From contig JAQOOI010000019.1 of the NCBI GenBank assembly GCA_028554645.1, positions 1,550,001 through 1,614,000 on the forward strand: 64,000 nt of DNA, given 5' to 3'. Below the pieces are notes generated by a model. It searched no databases. It saw only the letters and a list, made by a program, of their open reading frames with translations, and was not told the origin of the DNA. Source of the stretch: Omphalotus guepiniiformis (taxonomy: Eukaryota > Basidiomycota > Agaricomycetes > Agaricales > Omphalotaceae). A program made the position numbers and the translations under genes. Shown here one piece after another: positions 46,955 to 58,257 of the stretch (position 1 is the first letter of the stretch; each line of letters starts with the position of its first letter).

Positions 46955-49203
46955 ATGTCCTCAAACTCATTGGAATCCAAGGTCGAAGAGGTTGAGCTGC
47001 CTACGACGTTTGCGGCCGCTCGTGGTAGCAAGGATACCCTTACGGATTTGTTCGATGAAGGAGGAGATGTAGATCCGGTGTATCAGGCCAAGGCGAGGGT
47101 CTTGAATAGAGCTATTCAAGAGATTGGGATGGGGAAGTATCAGATTTACTTGTTTTGCTGTGCGGGATTCGGGTGGTTTGCTGATAGTGTCACCTCTTTT
47201 GATGTCTGAAAAGGTGGGTATTGAAGCTGATGTCGTTTTTTCTTTGTGTATGCAGTGATAGTGTCTGGCCGGTAAGTCAGAGATTTGTGTTCTTCGCATA
47301 GATTTGGGCGTTGAATGTCTTTTGGTAGCTCATAACGGGACTCATCTTAACCCCCGTCGTTGCTGAATTCAAGTTCAATGGACCCTTCTTATCGTTAGCC
47401 GCAAATATCGGTTTACTTGTCGGTGCTATAGTATGGAGCTTTGGTTGTGATATCTGGGGACGAAGGTCTGCTTCAATGCCCCTTAATACTCTCGCGCAAC
47501 TGTTCTCACACCATCATATCAACTTTAGATGGTCGTTCAACCTGACCCTCCTGATTGCAGGCATCTTCGGTCTCGCTGCAGGCGGTTCGAACAATTTCGT
47601 CACGCTCGCTTCATTGGTCGCTGTGTTGGGTGTTGGGGTAGGAGGTAACATGCCTGTGGATTCAGCGGTTTTTCTGGATCTTGTACCCCCAAGTCACCAG
47701 TACCTACTGACGGTCATGTCTATCTGGTGGTGTTTGGGTCAATTGGTTGTTAGTCTCGTGCGTATATTCTTTATCTCTTCATGCCTGACGTTTCTAGACT
47801 TCCCCGTATACACAGCTCGCCTGGCCATTCATAGCAAACTTCTCTTGCTCCAATACCACCACCTCGCCATGTACGCGCTCCGAAAATATGGGCTGGCGAT
47901 ACCTCCTCTTCACCCTCGGCGCCCTTACTCTAGTCCTATGGGCAGTCAGGTTTTTCGTATTCAAACTTTTCGAAAGCCCGCGGTTCTTAGTGGGCATAGG
48001 GAAAGATCGAGAAGCGGTGGAGGTGATCAGAAGTATTGCGGAGTACAATGGGAGAGAGACGGGGTTAAGTGTGGAGATGCTTGTTGATGCCGGAAAAAGT
48101 GTTGGCGAACTTGACGAGAAGGCGGAGGTGATGGAGGAAGAAGGTGTGGAGCACAACAAGAAGGTGGTGTTGAGTGCGAGTTCGGCGTTGGGTTGGAAAC
48201 ATGTCAAGGCGTTGTTTAGGACGAGGAAGATGGCGTTTTCGACTTCGTTGTTGATTTTGATTTGGGGTAAAGCAGGATTTTGTTTGGCGTTTTGGGGAGA
48301 GAAATACTAATGTCGTGGTGAATAGGAATCATTGGGTTGGCTTCGACGTTGTATAACAGTTTTCTGCCATTCTTGTAAGTTCGGCAAGATTTCTCTCGAG
48401 TGCTTGCTGAGCATACATTATCTCTTTCAGGCTGGAAACTCGTGGTACAGCATTCGGCGATGGATCACTATACATCACTTACCGTAACGTACGCTCCTCC
48501 CTATCTCCTTCTCTCTACTCCTTATTCCCTCCTTCTCCAGCAATTCATCCTAAGCGTAATCGGCGTTCCCGGCGCATTCCTCGCCGGCTGGGCCGTCCAA
48601 CTACCCTACCTTGGACGCAAAGGCACCCTAGCCATATCCTCGGGCGAGTAACCTACTAAGTATCCTAGTGTTGACTTTATTCAACGACCTCCTCGCGAAA
48701 CATAGGGCTCACGGGTGCGTTTTTGTTCGCGACTACGACGGCGAAAACTTCCAATGCGTTGCTTGGGTGGAATTGTGGGTATACGTTTTTTAGTAATGTG
48801 AGTTTGGGGTTTTTTACTTGGGTTTTGGTTTATTCGATGCTGATGGGGATGCGGGATGGGACTCTTTTGGGGTAGATTATGTATGGTGTTTTGTATGCTG
48901 TTTCACCTGAGGTGTTCCCTGCGAAGGATAGAGGGACGGGGAATGGGTTGGTGTCGACTGCTACGAGGGTGTTTAGTGTGATTGTAAGTTTTCTTCTTTT
49001 TGCAATTTCTCTTTTAAGCTGATGAACCGTCTTATTGATTTGTCTGTCTGTAATTTCGCTATCACCTCCAGGCCCCAATAATCGCGCTCTACGCAAACCT
49101 CGAGACGGCTGTACCGGTGTATATCGCGGGAGCATTGATCATTTTTGCTGGGTTCCTCGCGCTGTTGTTGCCGTATGAGCCGAGAGGAAGGGCGTCGATT
49201 TAA
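46955..49203 (+). CDS. Major facilitator superfamily transporter (SV2-like group)
   Basis: Eleven exons give about 533 residues: exon 1 to about 47181, then 47256-47271, 47329-47465, 47529-47757, 47816-48266, 48326-48374, 48431-48488, 48541-48643, 48706-48797, 48876-48983 and 49072-49203. The cytosolic start (ARVLNRAIQEIGMGKYQIYLF) leads into helix 1. The helix 2-3 loop has the MFS signature as GCDIWGRRW, and GNMPVDSAVFLDLVP and LFESPRFLVG match fungal SV2-like or organic-solute carriers. AVSPEVFPAKDRGTGNG lies in the second half. About 12 membrane spans are visible; substrate unknown. Intron 8 needs a GC donor at 48644. Intron 1 lies within a 10 bp direct repeat and has no GT-AG solution that keeps frame. 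Confidence 0.85.
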
Positions 49204-49563
49204 GTAGTTTGGTGGGCGACGAAAGTCATGATTACGTCGCGTCTTGAGCTACGCTCTTCAAGCAGTGTGGTCGTTGGCCTCGCTGGAAGTTGGATGAAAG
49301 AAACTAGATCTGTTTCAGAGGAAGATAGGTGTTTTTCTTTTTGCTTTTGGACGAAAGGTACGTATGTACATAGATGAGAGAATGTATTTTCTTCTTGACT
49401 TTGTCAATGATAAGAATCTTCCCATTGGCAAGTATTTGCTTCTCAAGGTCTGGAACGCTGAACCTGAGTGTGAGTCATCGCTTGCGGGAACGAGAGAGCA
49501 CGTGCTTTTGTTGTCAGAAAACGCGTCCACGATGCTTTTGTCTGCCTACCATCACCACGGTCA
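49204..49563. other. Intergenic region
   Basis: 3' flank of the transporter and promoter of the SNF2-RING gene. No gene seen. Confidence 0.4.
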
Positions 49564-52500
49564 ATGCGCGACCCTACTATCTCTCATCACACTGAATGGC
49601 TCTGCTCGACACCTCGACACCATCAACTTGCACGTTCAGCAGCGAACAACCACTATAGACCTACCCTAAATCTCCGCAGTGTCGTCGAGTTGATACGGTC
49701 TTTGTCACCTCTTGGCGCATCGGAGAACTCTGATAGTCAGGATAAAGGGAAAAAACGCGCGAGAGAGGAATCGAGTGAAGATAATGGTGGTGGTAAGCGG
49801 TTAAGAACTGCTTCTGGGAGTTTTCGATCTATGGACAATGAGAAGGTGGATGACCCCTATCCCGCGTCAGCCGCCCGCGCGATGGTGTATCCGTCTAGAG
49901 GTCATTTCATTCGGTCAGCGCCATCCCTAAGGGAACAATCCGTAACTGCATTCGAACATGTCATGGAAGTCAATTATCTTGCTGATGTTCAAGGGGATGC
50001 GACGAATTTCCTTACCGACTTCAACAATTCAGATGAGTGGCGGGAAGAAGAGGAATGGTTCAGGGATCAAATCACTAGTATTTGTGAAGGGTTGGAAGAA
50101 CCTTGCACGGTCGATTTGGGTATCGTGAATGTTGTGCGCGATGGTGACGGTTTAGGTTTTCATTCTGATCGACTGGTAGCAATATCGGATGTGGCGGCAC
50201 GAATACATATGCAAGTAGACCAAGACAATCATGGCATAGCCTATTGTGGGCCATGGTTGGCTTTGATTCCCTCGTATAATCCTGAAGACTTGAGCTGGGA
50301 GGATTTCGACTTCGTGTCGTCGAATGCGGAAGATCTTTTGGTGGCGGCGCATACGCTTTCTTGTCGTGCAAAGGCGCGAATAGACCTTCAACTCAAGATT
50401 GTCCTTCTTCCGATTGCTTCATCGAGCTCTTCGAGCAATGAATTTCCGTTTCGACTACAGTTCCACTTCACTGTGTCGTTCGTGACGCCAGAAATCTTCG
50501 AATCACCACAATCGATGCTCAAGCGCACGATGTCTGGGTTAGAGGATGCGCAACGTCGCATACTACACTTTCTACAACCTTCTGATCCCCCACCGTCTTT
50601 CAAGGGCGCGATAGACATCCCTTTCTTTTTCTCCATCTTGGGACCTGCACCGACTCTCAAATCAAAACTGGCCGAGAACCAAATGCAACCTGTGGGTATG
50701 CTACCTACACTCTTACCCTTCCAACGCCGCAGTGTGGCCTGGCTGCTCGATCGAGAAGGCATGATCGTATCAAAGGAAGGCAAGATTATTCCAAAGGAGA
50801 ATCCCACGAATTTCACGTTCTGGAAAGCTATTCAGCTGTCGAATGAGGTTACTTGGTATTATCATTGTCTATCGGGTACTTTGTCCCCTACACCACCAGA
50901 CGCGGGTGAGCCTGCTCTCGGCGCGATTTTGGCGGAAGAACCTGGATTGGGAAAGACGATTGAGACTATCGCTATGATCATGTTGAATCCGGCTCCACCC
51001 GAGCGAAATCCGAGCGTGAAGCGTTGGGATCCTGAAGCTAAAGTGGATGTGAAGGCTATCAAGGTAACGATTCATTTCATAGCATAATTCAGACTGATTC
51101 AAGTACGGTTTTTTTTCTATCAAGTCTACCCTCATCGTCACGCCTGCAACCCTTGCTTCGCAATGGGTCGACGAGCTCAAGAAACACGCTCCTAGTCTGA
51201 AAGTATTGGTGTACGACGGCTGGTCGACTGTGAAGGTACCTATTAACGAGTCGCAGGTTGAAGAGGCGAGAGCAAAGGCACTTCAAGCGAAGAAGAAGGC
51301 GAAAAGGAGAACTGCGCGCGCGGGGAGTAAAGCGAAGGCTGTGGCGAATATTGAGAAGTATGGAAGAGCGAAGGAGGAAGAGGAGGATTATGAGATGGCG
51401 TTAGTTGATGAAGAGCTTGGGGAGGAGAAACCTATGGATTGGTGTGCTTATGCTCATACGTTTGATGTTGTCATCACTACGTATAATGTGCTGCAGCAGG
51501 ACCTGAATGTTGCGCGCGCACCTCCGCGGAGGCCGAGACGTGATGGGGTTGTTTATTCGAATGTGGAGAGACCGCGTTCGCCGCTTATTATGGTTGAGTG
51601 GAATAGAGTGGTTATGGATGAGGTGCAGATGGTTGGAGGTGGGAAGACTGAGTGAGTTTTGAGGTTTTGCTCTGATCCCCTTGCGTTGCTCATGCTTGTT
51701 TTATTAGGGATATGGTCTCGCTTATTCCTAGACTGTCGTCCTTTGCCGTCTCTGGAACTCCTGCAAGGGCAGATATCAGGGACTTGTCTCATGTTCTCAA
51801 GTATGTTCTATCCTACTTTTCATACGTTCGCTGTTGATTTATCTTTGCGACTTTGAAGGTTTCTACGCGTCGATATTGGCCCTGCTCGTTTCTGGCAACG
51901 TCTTTTCAAGCCTGCGTTTGCACGTCAGTTTGCTGACCTTTTTCAGTACTATTCTATTCGGTATGTTCTACTTTTCGCGTGACGAAGGGAGTGCTCATGT
52001 CTGAATCAAGGACTATGAAGTCGGCTGTTTCGCATGAACTGACGATTCCGCAACAGACGCGGTTCCTCGTTCCTATTGAGATGGGTCGCGTTGAGCGTCA
52101 TGTACGTTGCGTTCTCGAGTTGCTCTGGTTTTGTACTAATGGAAAGTGGCGTAGGTCTATGATCAAACGTTTGAAGGAGTCTTGAACGAACTCGGTCTGG
52201 ATGCTCGTGGAGTCGCTGCGTCTGAAGGATGGGAGGTGGATGGTAATGTGTTGAGAGCGGCGGTGAGGCGTTTGCGTGGTATTTGCACGCATCCTCAGGT
52301 CAGTTTTCTTGGTACGAAGGGGTACTGGGAGGTTTTCATGCTAAGGGGTTTTCTCAGGTTGGGCAATTGCAAAAACCGAACGATAAGCTTTACAGGCCTG
52401 GTACGCTGAAGACGATGGAGGATGTGCTGCAGGTGCGTTTTTGAAATGTTCTTTTATTGGTGTTGTGTGCTGAGCGTGTGGTCAGATGATGAAGGATCAG

Positions 52501-55500
52501 AATTGGCGAAATCTAATTGAAGACTGGAGGACTAAGGTGTGTAATACTTCGCTCTGGCAACATCCTGTTCATGCTAACTCTGGTCATTAGATCCACACGC
52601 TACTCAAAATAGCCCAACTCCAACAACTCGACACTAAATCTCGGAACCGTTTCCTTACGATGCTCGAGACGCTCAACACCGCAGAGGAAGAGGTGAAAAA
52701 GATGGTTCAAGAGATACAAGATGCTCTCGCGGAGGAACACGCCAAAGGCGAGATACTCAAACGCGAAGCTGCGGAGAAGAAAGAGATGGTAGCGCAGGCT
52801 CAGAGTAATAGGGATGCTAGAGATACTCAAACCAAAGATAAAGATAAAGGGAAGAGGAGAGAAAGGTCGGTTTCGCCTGGGGGTTTAGAGGATGACGATG
52901 ATGAGGAAGATGCGGATATACCGAAGACGCCTGCGGGTGAAGAGCATCGGATAAAGATGCGTGCGTTGAGGCAGAGATTGAGAGAAGGGAAATTGGTTCA
53001 TCATAAGGTCAAGTTTCTTCAGGGAGATGTTTATCATAATCTTGGGCAGACGTTTTCTTCTAAAGAGGATGGAGCGTATGATGCTGCGGAGAAGTTGAGG
53101 AAGGAGTTGTTGAAGGGCATGTTTTACCTTTTTTTTTCCCCCCTTGGTGCTCACTGCTAATGGTACGTTCTTTACAGTCACGGAGGATGATGCGAAGCGG
53201 GGGATGGCTCAACTTCAACTGGATGTTACGAAGTCAGGTGTCGCGAAGAAAGATCTGGTTCTCCCGGTCCCTTTCCTTGAACAAGGAGGTATACGTTCAG
53301 CCGAATCGGTTCGTGTACTCTCTTTTATGCACCACAGACATAATCCTGATGACAGAGGTATCCCAGATCGAAACTCTGCATGAAATTATTGAAGATGTTC
53401 TCAATGAGCAAGCGGAGTTGTTATGGGAGTGGCGTTCAATGATATACTCGTTACTCACTAAGAGTTTGTCTGCGCCTGATGAGGATGTTGATGGGCAGGA
53501 GTATCAGCGTACGTTGGATAATCAAGGGGAGGCAGAGACGTATCTGCAAGCGTATGCTGCGCTTCTTGCTGACCGTCGTGAAGCATTGGTGAATGAGCGT
53601 ACTCTGCTAGCAGCGCATGATGTGAAGTTAGTACTTCAACTCTTTACCTTGGTAGTTGCGGATGTTGACGCTGACGTTCCTTTTTAGGGAAAAGAAGCTC
53701 CGAACTACGAGAGCGGCGTTGAAGGCAATTGCAGCTGACGACCAGTTGGAGTTTCCTGCGGATGTTGATATACAGCCTCAACATGAGGTTTTGCATCAGA
53801 CACTGTCGAATCGGAGGAAGGAGCTGCTTCTGGAGTTGAATGGACGTGCTGTGAAGAGCGTGAGTTTTCGTTCTCCTTCAGGAAGTGAGCCTGATGACTG
53901 TTCCCTTGCTAGATTTTGGTCGAACTTCAGACGGCGTTCAGTAAACTGCGAGACAAAGAGAACGATCCTGAAAAAGTTTTACTTCAGAATTCAATTGCTG
54001 ACCTCCGGCGACTAATCAATTCACAACGTACGGGTCTTAACCCTAATAATTCTCATTCTCAGGGTGCTTTACTCACTCTACGCCTTCAGAATCCAACTTG
54101 GAAAACCTAGACGCCGATCTAGCTCTATTCCGCAAAGCCTTCAACCAACGAGTTCTCTACTTTCGCCAACTACAAGAAATCTCTGATTCTGTTGCAGATT
54201 TCGAATACGAAGGTTCTCGAGAGGAGGTTTTGGAAGAAGCTGAAACTGAGAAGAAAGAACTTGGGGTTAAGATTAATACTGCTCGTGCGAGACAGAGGTA
54301 TCTTGATCATCTTGTTAAGACGCAAAGTGGAGGTGATGCGGATGAAGATGATCGGCTTTGTATTTTATGTCGGTGTGAGTTTGATCGTGGGTTTATTACG
54401 ATGTGGTAAGGGCTTTTGTTTTTTTGCTATTTGGTGTGGCTAGGGATTGACTTGGGTGTGTCTGTCTGTTTGTTAGTGCGCATATATTCTGTGAAGGGTG
54501 TATGAAAGCGTGGTTGCAGAGGAAAGATGGGAAGACTTGTCCTGTTTGTCGGTGAGTTTTTGTTTTCTTTCCTTTGCTGTCGTTGGGTTGTGCGTCTGAG
54601 CGCTTTTTGTTTGTCGTGTTCAGATTGATCCAGAGAACCTTCAGAGGTTCAAGTTGGACGGGGATAAATCAGGAGAACCTCAGACTAGGATTGTTAATGG
54701 TGAATTGATACCAACGTCTAGACGAAAGATTGAGTATAACGTTATTGGTATGAGTTCCTCTGTCCTTTGTTTCGAGATAGTAATCAAGTTTTGATGATGA
54801 CGAACCCTTCCCTTCCTCTGAATACCCCAGACAGGAACATTTTCGACAAGATCCAGCAGATGGAGTCGCTAGGAGATTTCGGTGCAAAGATTCAAGGTCT
54901 TGTGAGGCATCTTTTGTATTTGCAACAAGAGGATCCTGGAGCGAAGAGTATTGTGTTTTCTGCGTGGGCTGATTCGCTTCATAGTAGGGTTTTAGTTTTT
55001 GAGCTGTGTTTTGCCAACTGACTGACTGACTGGCTGATCACTATTAGTTGTGGAACGAGCACTGTCTGATAATAGTAAGTCTTCGTTGATGTTGTATGAT
55101 CTTGGCTGTTGGCTCAAGCAACTCTTACTAGATATCTTGTCTCTACGAATCGACCGAGGTGTCAGAGGAGAAGGTCCAGCGAAGAAATTCGCTACTAATC
55201 CTGATATTTCTGTGTTATTGCTTCACGGGTACGTCCTCCCCTCCGAGTCCTACTCTACCTCCCGAGCTTACATACGCACCCCTACTCACTCTAGCGAACG
55301 AGAAAATGCTGGCTTGAACGTTACGTGTGCTTCTAGGGTGTTCCTTCTGGAGAGCGTTGTTCATCATGGGTTTGAAATACAAGGTGGGTTTTCAACGTGA
55401 ACACTAGTTGTTTTGATGTTATGTTATGGGATGTTGAGGGTTGAGGGTGTGTTTTTTTGTCTAGCTATTGCGCGTATTGATAGGATGGGGCAGACTCGAC

Positions 55501-56132
55501 CTACGGAAGGTATGCGGGGTTTTTAAAGATGTGGTCTTTGAAGATGCTTATATGCGTTGTAGTTTATTGTTATTATGCCGAGGGTGAGCGCTAGCTTTCA
55601 TCTGTTCGCTCATCGTCTCTGTCTTGACTAGACTGATTGACTGACTGACTGGATTGGCATTGGTGTCCATAGATACCGTAGAACGCAACATCCTAGATCT
55701 AGCCGCAAGACAAGGACTCTCGCTATACACAAAACAAAATGCTGTAGGGATGTTGAATGTTAATTCACTTTCTGAAGGAGATAAACAAGGTGAAGCTACC
55801 GCGAAGAAGAGTGCGAAGGTGCAGAAAGGGGATTTTATATCCAAGTGAGTTTCCTTCCTCTCCCTCTCCATGTAGCCCTCCACTCAACTAATGCCCGTCT
55901 GGCTGCCGCTCGTAGGATCGACGACATGCTAGCGGTACTTTTCCCGCATATGTATGAAGATGTTGAGTATCTTTTACCTGTGGAGGATGTTGTTATGGGC
56001 GATGTTACGAATACGCATCATGATCATGATGGGAGTATGCGTGTGTCTGGTGTTGATGATGCTGGGGGGAAGAGGACGAGGTCTGGGAGACAGGTTAATG
56101 CGGTTGCTGGGCCGTCTAGGGTGAGGAATTAA
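49564..56132 (+). CDS. SNF2-family ATPase with RING finger, SHPRH/Irc20-like
   Basis: A long multi-exon gene; exon 1 is 49564-51063 and exon 2 is 51125-51651. Walker A region AILAEEPGLGKTIETIA (about 50920-50970), DEVQMV as the DEAQ-type Walker B box (about 51615), SGTPARADIRDL, then a long coiled-coil insert (about 52600-54300). A C3HC4 RING follows, C-I-L-C...ITMCAHIFCEGC...CPVC, with an intron inside it at about 54408-54477. The helicase C domain has SIVFSAWADSLH and IARIDRMGQTRPTE (motif VI). A RING embedded between helicase lobes is the hallmark of SHPRH and yeast Irc20, ubiquitin ligases in DNA-damage tolerance and recombination. The C-terminus is a basic tail. The start at 49564 and some middle junctions (52.4-54.1 kb) are tentative. 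Confidence 0.85.
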
Positions 56133-56395
56133 ACTAAGATGGGGAGGTCAGGTATTTGTGGTTGTATTTAGATTCAATTTCTAGGTAATAGTGTATGGTG
56201 TCTTTTTGTTTGTATCACACGATGGTGGCTTCCTTCCGAGAAGTGCGGATTCCGGAATGATATTCGGTGCCGATGCTGGAGTCATAATGTACATACTTAT
56301 TAATAACATACAGTAGTACAGTATTTTGATTGAAAGCGAGTCGGCAACAGACTTGGACCTGTACCACGACGTTGAGGTTGTAGGAATACATTAAA

Positions 56396-57298
56396 ATGGC
56401 CACTGCCGCTGCTCCTCCTCTAATCGGCGATGCTCAAGGTCGGTATAGAATTAGAATTATAGGGAATAGTGGTATGTGAACCGAACCCCGACTGCGTTTG
56501 TTTCTCAATGTTGTGAACATTGAACAATCCTTCGTCGGACTCAGGGTCTGGTAAAGTAAGTCAAAACCTCCCCAAAATCCATCCTCTCATCTCATCTCGT
56601 CTCATCTCCGACCCCATCCCACCACCACCAGAGCACCCTCGGCGCCACGCTCTCCTCAATCCTCTCAATCCCATACATATCACTCGACGAATTATTCTGG
56701 GAACCAGGTTGGAAAGAAACACCTAACGAAGAGTTCGAGAGAAAAGTTCGAGAGTTTTTGGGGAGCGATGATGCGAAAGAGAAAGGGTGGATTATGGATG
56801 GGTTTTATGAGAGACGGCTTGGTGATTTAGTTTCGGTTTCGAATGAGGATGTTACGGATGTTATATGTACGTTCCATCCATGTCTCCCCCCCTCCTCCCT
56901 CCCTTCCTCCTCAACCCACAAACAAGTCCATCCATCTATACTACCCCTAACACCATGCTAAATCGATTATCGTTTCGCGTCACCCAGGGCTAGACCCCCC
57001 ACTCATCATATACCTCCCCCGCCTAATACACCGTACAATCCTCCGTCTCATGGGTCTCCGTGAACCCTGTAGCCCAGGATGTGAAGAATCGTTCCGAGAA
57101 GCGTTTTTTTCGAAGGAGAGTATTATTTGGTGGTGTTTGAGTCGGCATTGGGTTGTTAGGAGGAGGGGGCAGGCGTTGATGGGGGTTATGGGGGTTGGTG
57201 CGGGAACTGGGGCTGGGAAGATGAGGAGGATTGGGGGGTACGGAAGGGAGTTGAAGGATTGGGTTGAGGATGTGAGGGGGTTGGTTAGACGTGAGTAG
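56396..57298 (+). CDS. Small P-loop NTPase, adenylate-kinase-like
   Basis: Exons 56396-56471, 56545-56555 (11 nt), 56632-56866 and 56988-57298 give 210 residues. RYRIRIIGNSGSGKSTLGATLS is the Walker A motif, spread over three exons. ISLDELFWEPGWKETP and EKGWIMDGFYERR fit the nucleoside-kinase-like topology-modulation (FlaR-type) group, and DPPLIIYLPRLIHRTILR is the following strand and arginine-rich helix. The substrate is unknown. A glycine-rich stretch (GVMGVGAGTGAG) near the C-terminus looks like a repeat expansion. The gene is tandem to the SNF2-RING gene with about 260 bp between. Confidence 0.8.
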
Positions 57299-57394
57299 GG
57301 TTGAGTCTGGGAAGTTGTTGTGCCATGTTTCGCTTTGGAATTTAGCAGTAGAGAACTGGATTTAGAAGCTACATTATGTAGAATGAGAACGTCC

Positions 57395-58257
57395 GCTGTC
57401 TGGTAGACGGAATTTCAACTTTTGACTTCCGCCACGCGGCATAGGGCCGGCTTACTTTACCACAACTCATCCTGTTTATCGCTCTTTTGTGATGAACCTT
57501 CAACTTGTTGCATACGCTGAACTTTCCAATCGCTTCTCCATACTGACAAGTCTGCAGGAACGTAGCCAGTAGCATCGCCTCGACAGGCGACTATATCACA
57601 AACGTAGCGCCGCCTTCAACATTGAACAGGCCTTGATCATCAGACGCATATAGCCAGTGCCAATGGTAAGCTCTACCGGAAAAACTCTAATAGCTTCATG
57701 TTGCTTCCTAGGCCTCATTCATATCTATTTCTCTCGTTATATGCTGCCCTATGTCGTCGCAGCCAGCAAAGCACCAGCGGCGGGGTCATTGCCAACCCCT
57801 TCGTTCCTCCTACCGGAAGAGTTTCACCTTGCACTCTCCATATCTCACCGCCTCGGGAAGGTGCTTCTGTAAATTCTGAGGACCAAACAAGTTTGTTTGT
57901 ATGTATTCAGTACCCTTCCCTTGTTGAGCGCTCACTCCGATCGCGACGAGCAGCATCGGACTAGGACATTGATAAGTGGCATTATGTCCGGCGTGCTACA
58001 AGACGAACTTCAAAACTGACTACTGCCACATCCTTCTTTCGCGGAAAGATGTTCGTATAGGGACAGCGATGCTGCACGCATACAGAGGCACAAACGACAC
58101 TATTGCATGATGCTATGATTATTCCAACGTCACTTGCTAACATGATCATCAGAAACAAAATGCTGTAGAGGTAATCGCTTGTATTACTTATTTAACGTCC
58201 TTCGGTCTCAGTTGCCACCATCCTCTTTGCTGTCTTCTTGTCTTCTCCGAGTTTGCC
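57395..58257 (+). repeat. Duplicated 5' flank of copy E
   Basis: Similar to 42185-42767 (copy D flank, direct) and, in its second half, to 40880-40409 (copy C flank, inverted). It shows that the promoter and about 0.5-0.8 kb of upstream DNA move with the gene. Confidence 0.75.
57735..57835 (+). pseudogene. Relic of a copy A-like exon 4
   Basis: GTCGCAGCCAGCAAAGC, then CATTGCCAACCCCTTCGTTCC and CTACCGGAAGAG match the membrane-proximal codons of copy A (about 11830-11905). Frame is lost. Confidence 0.55.
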
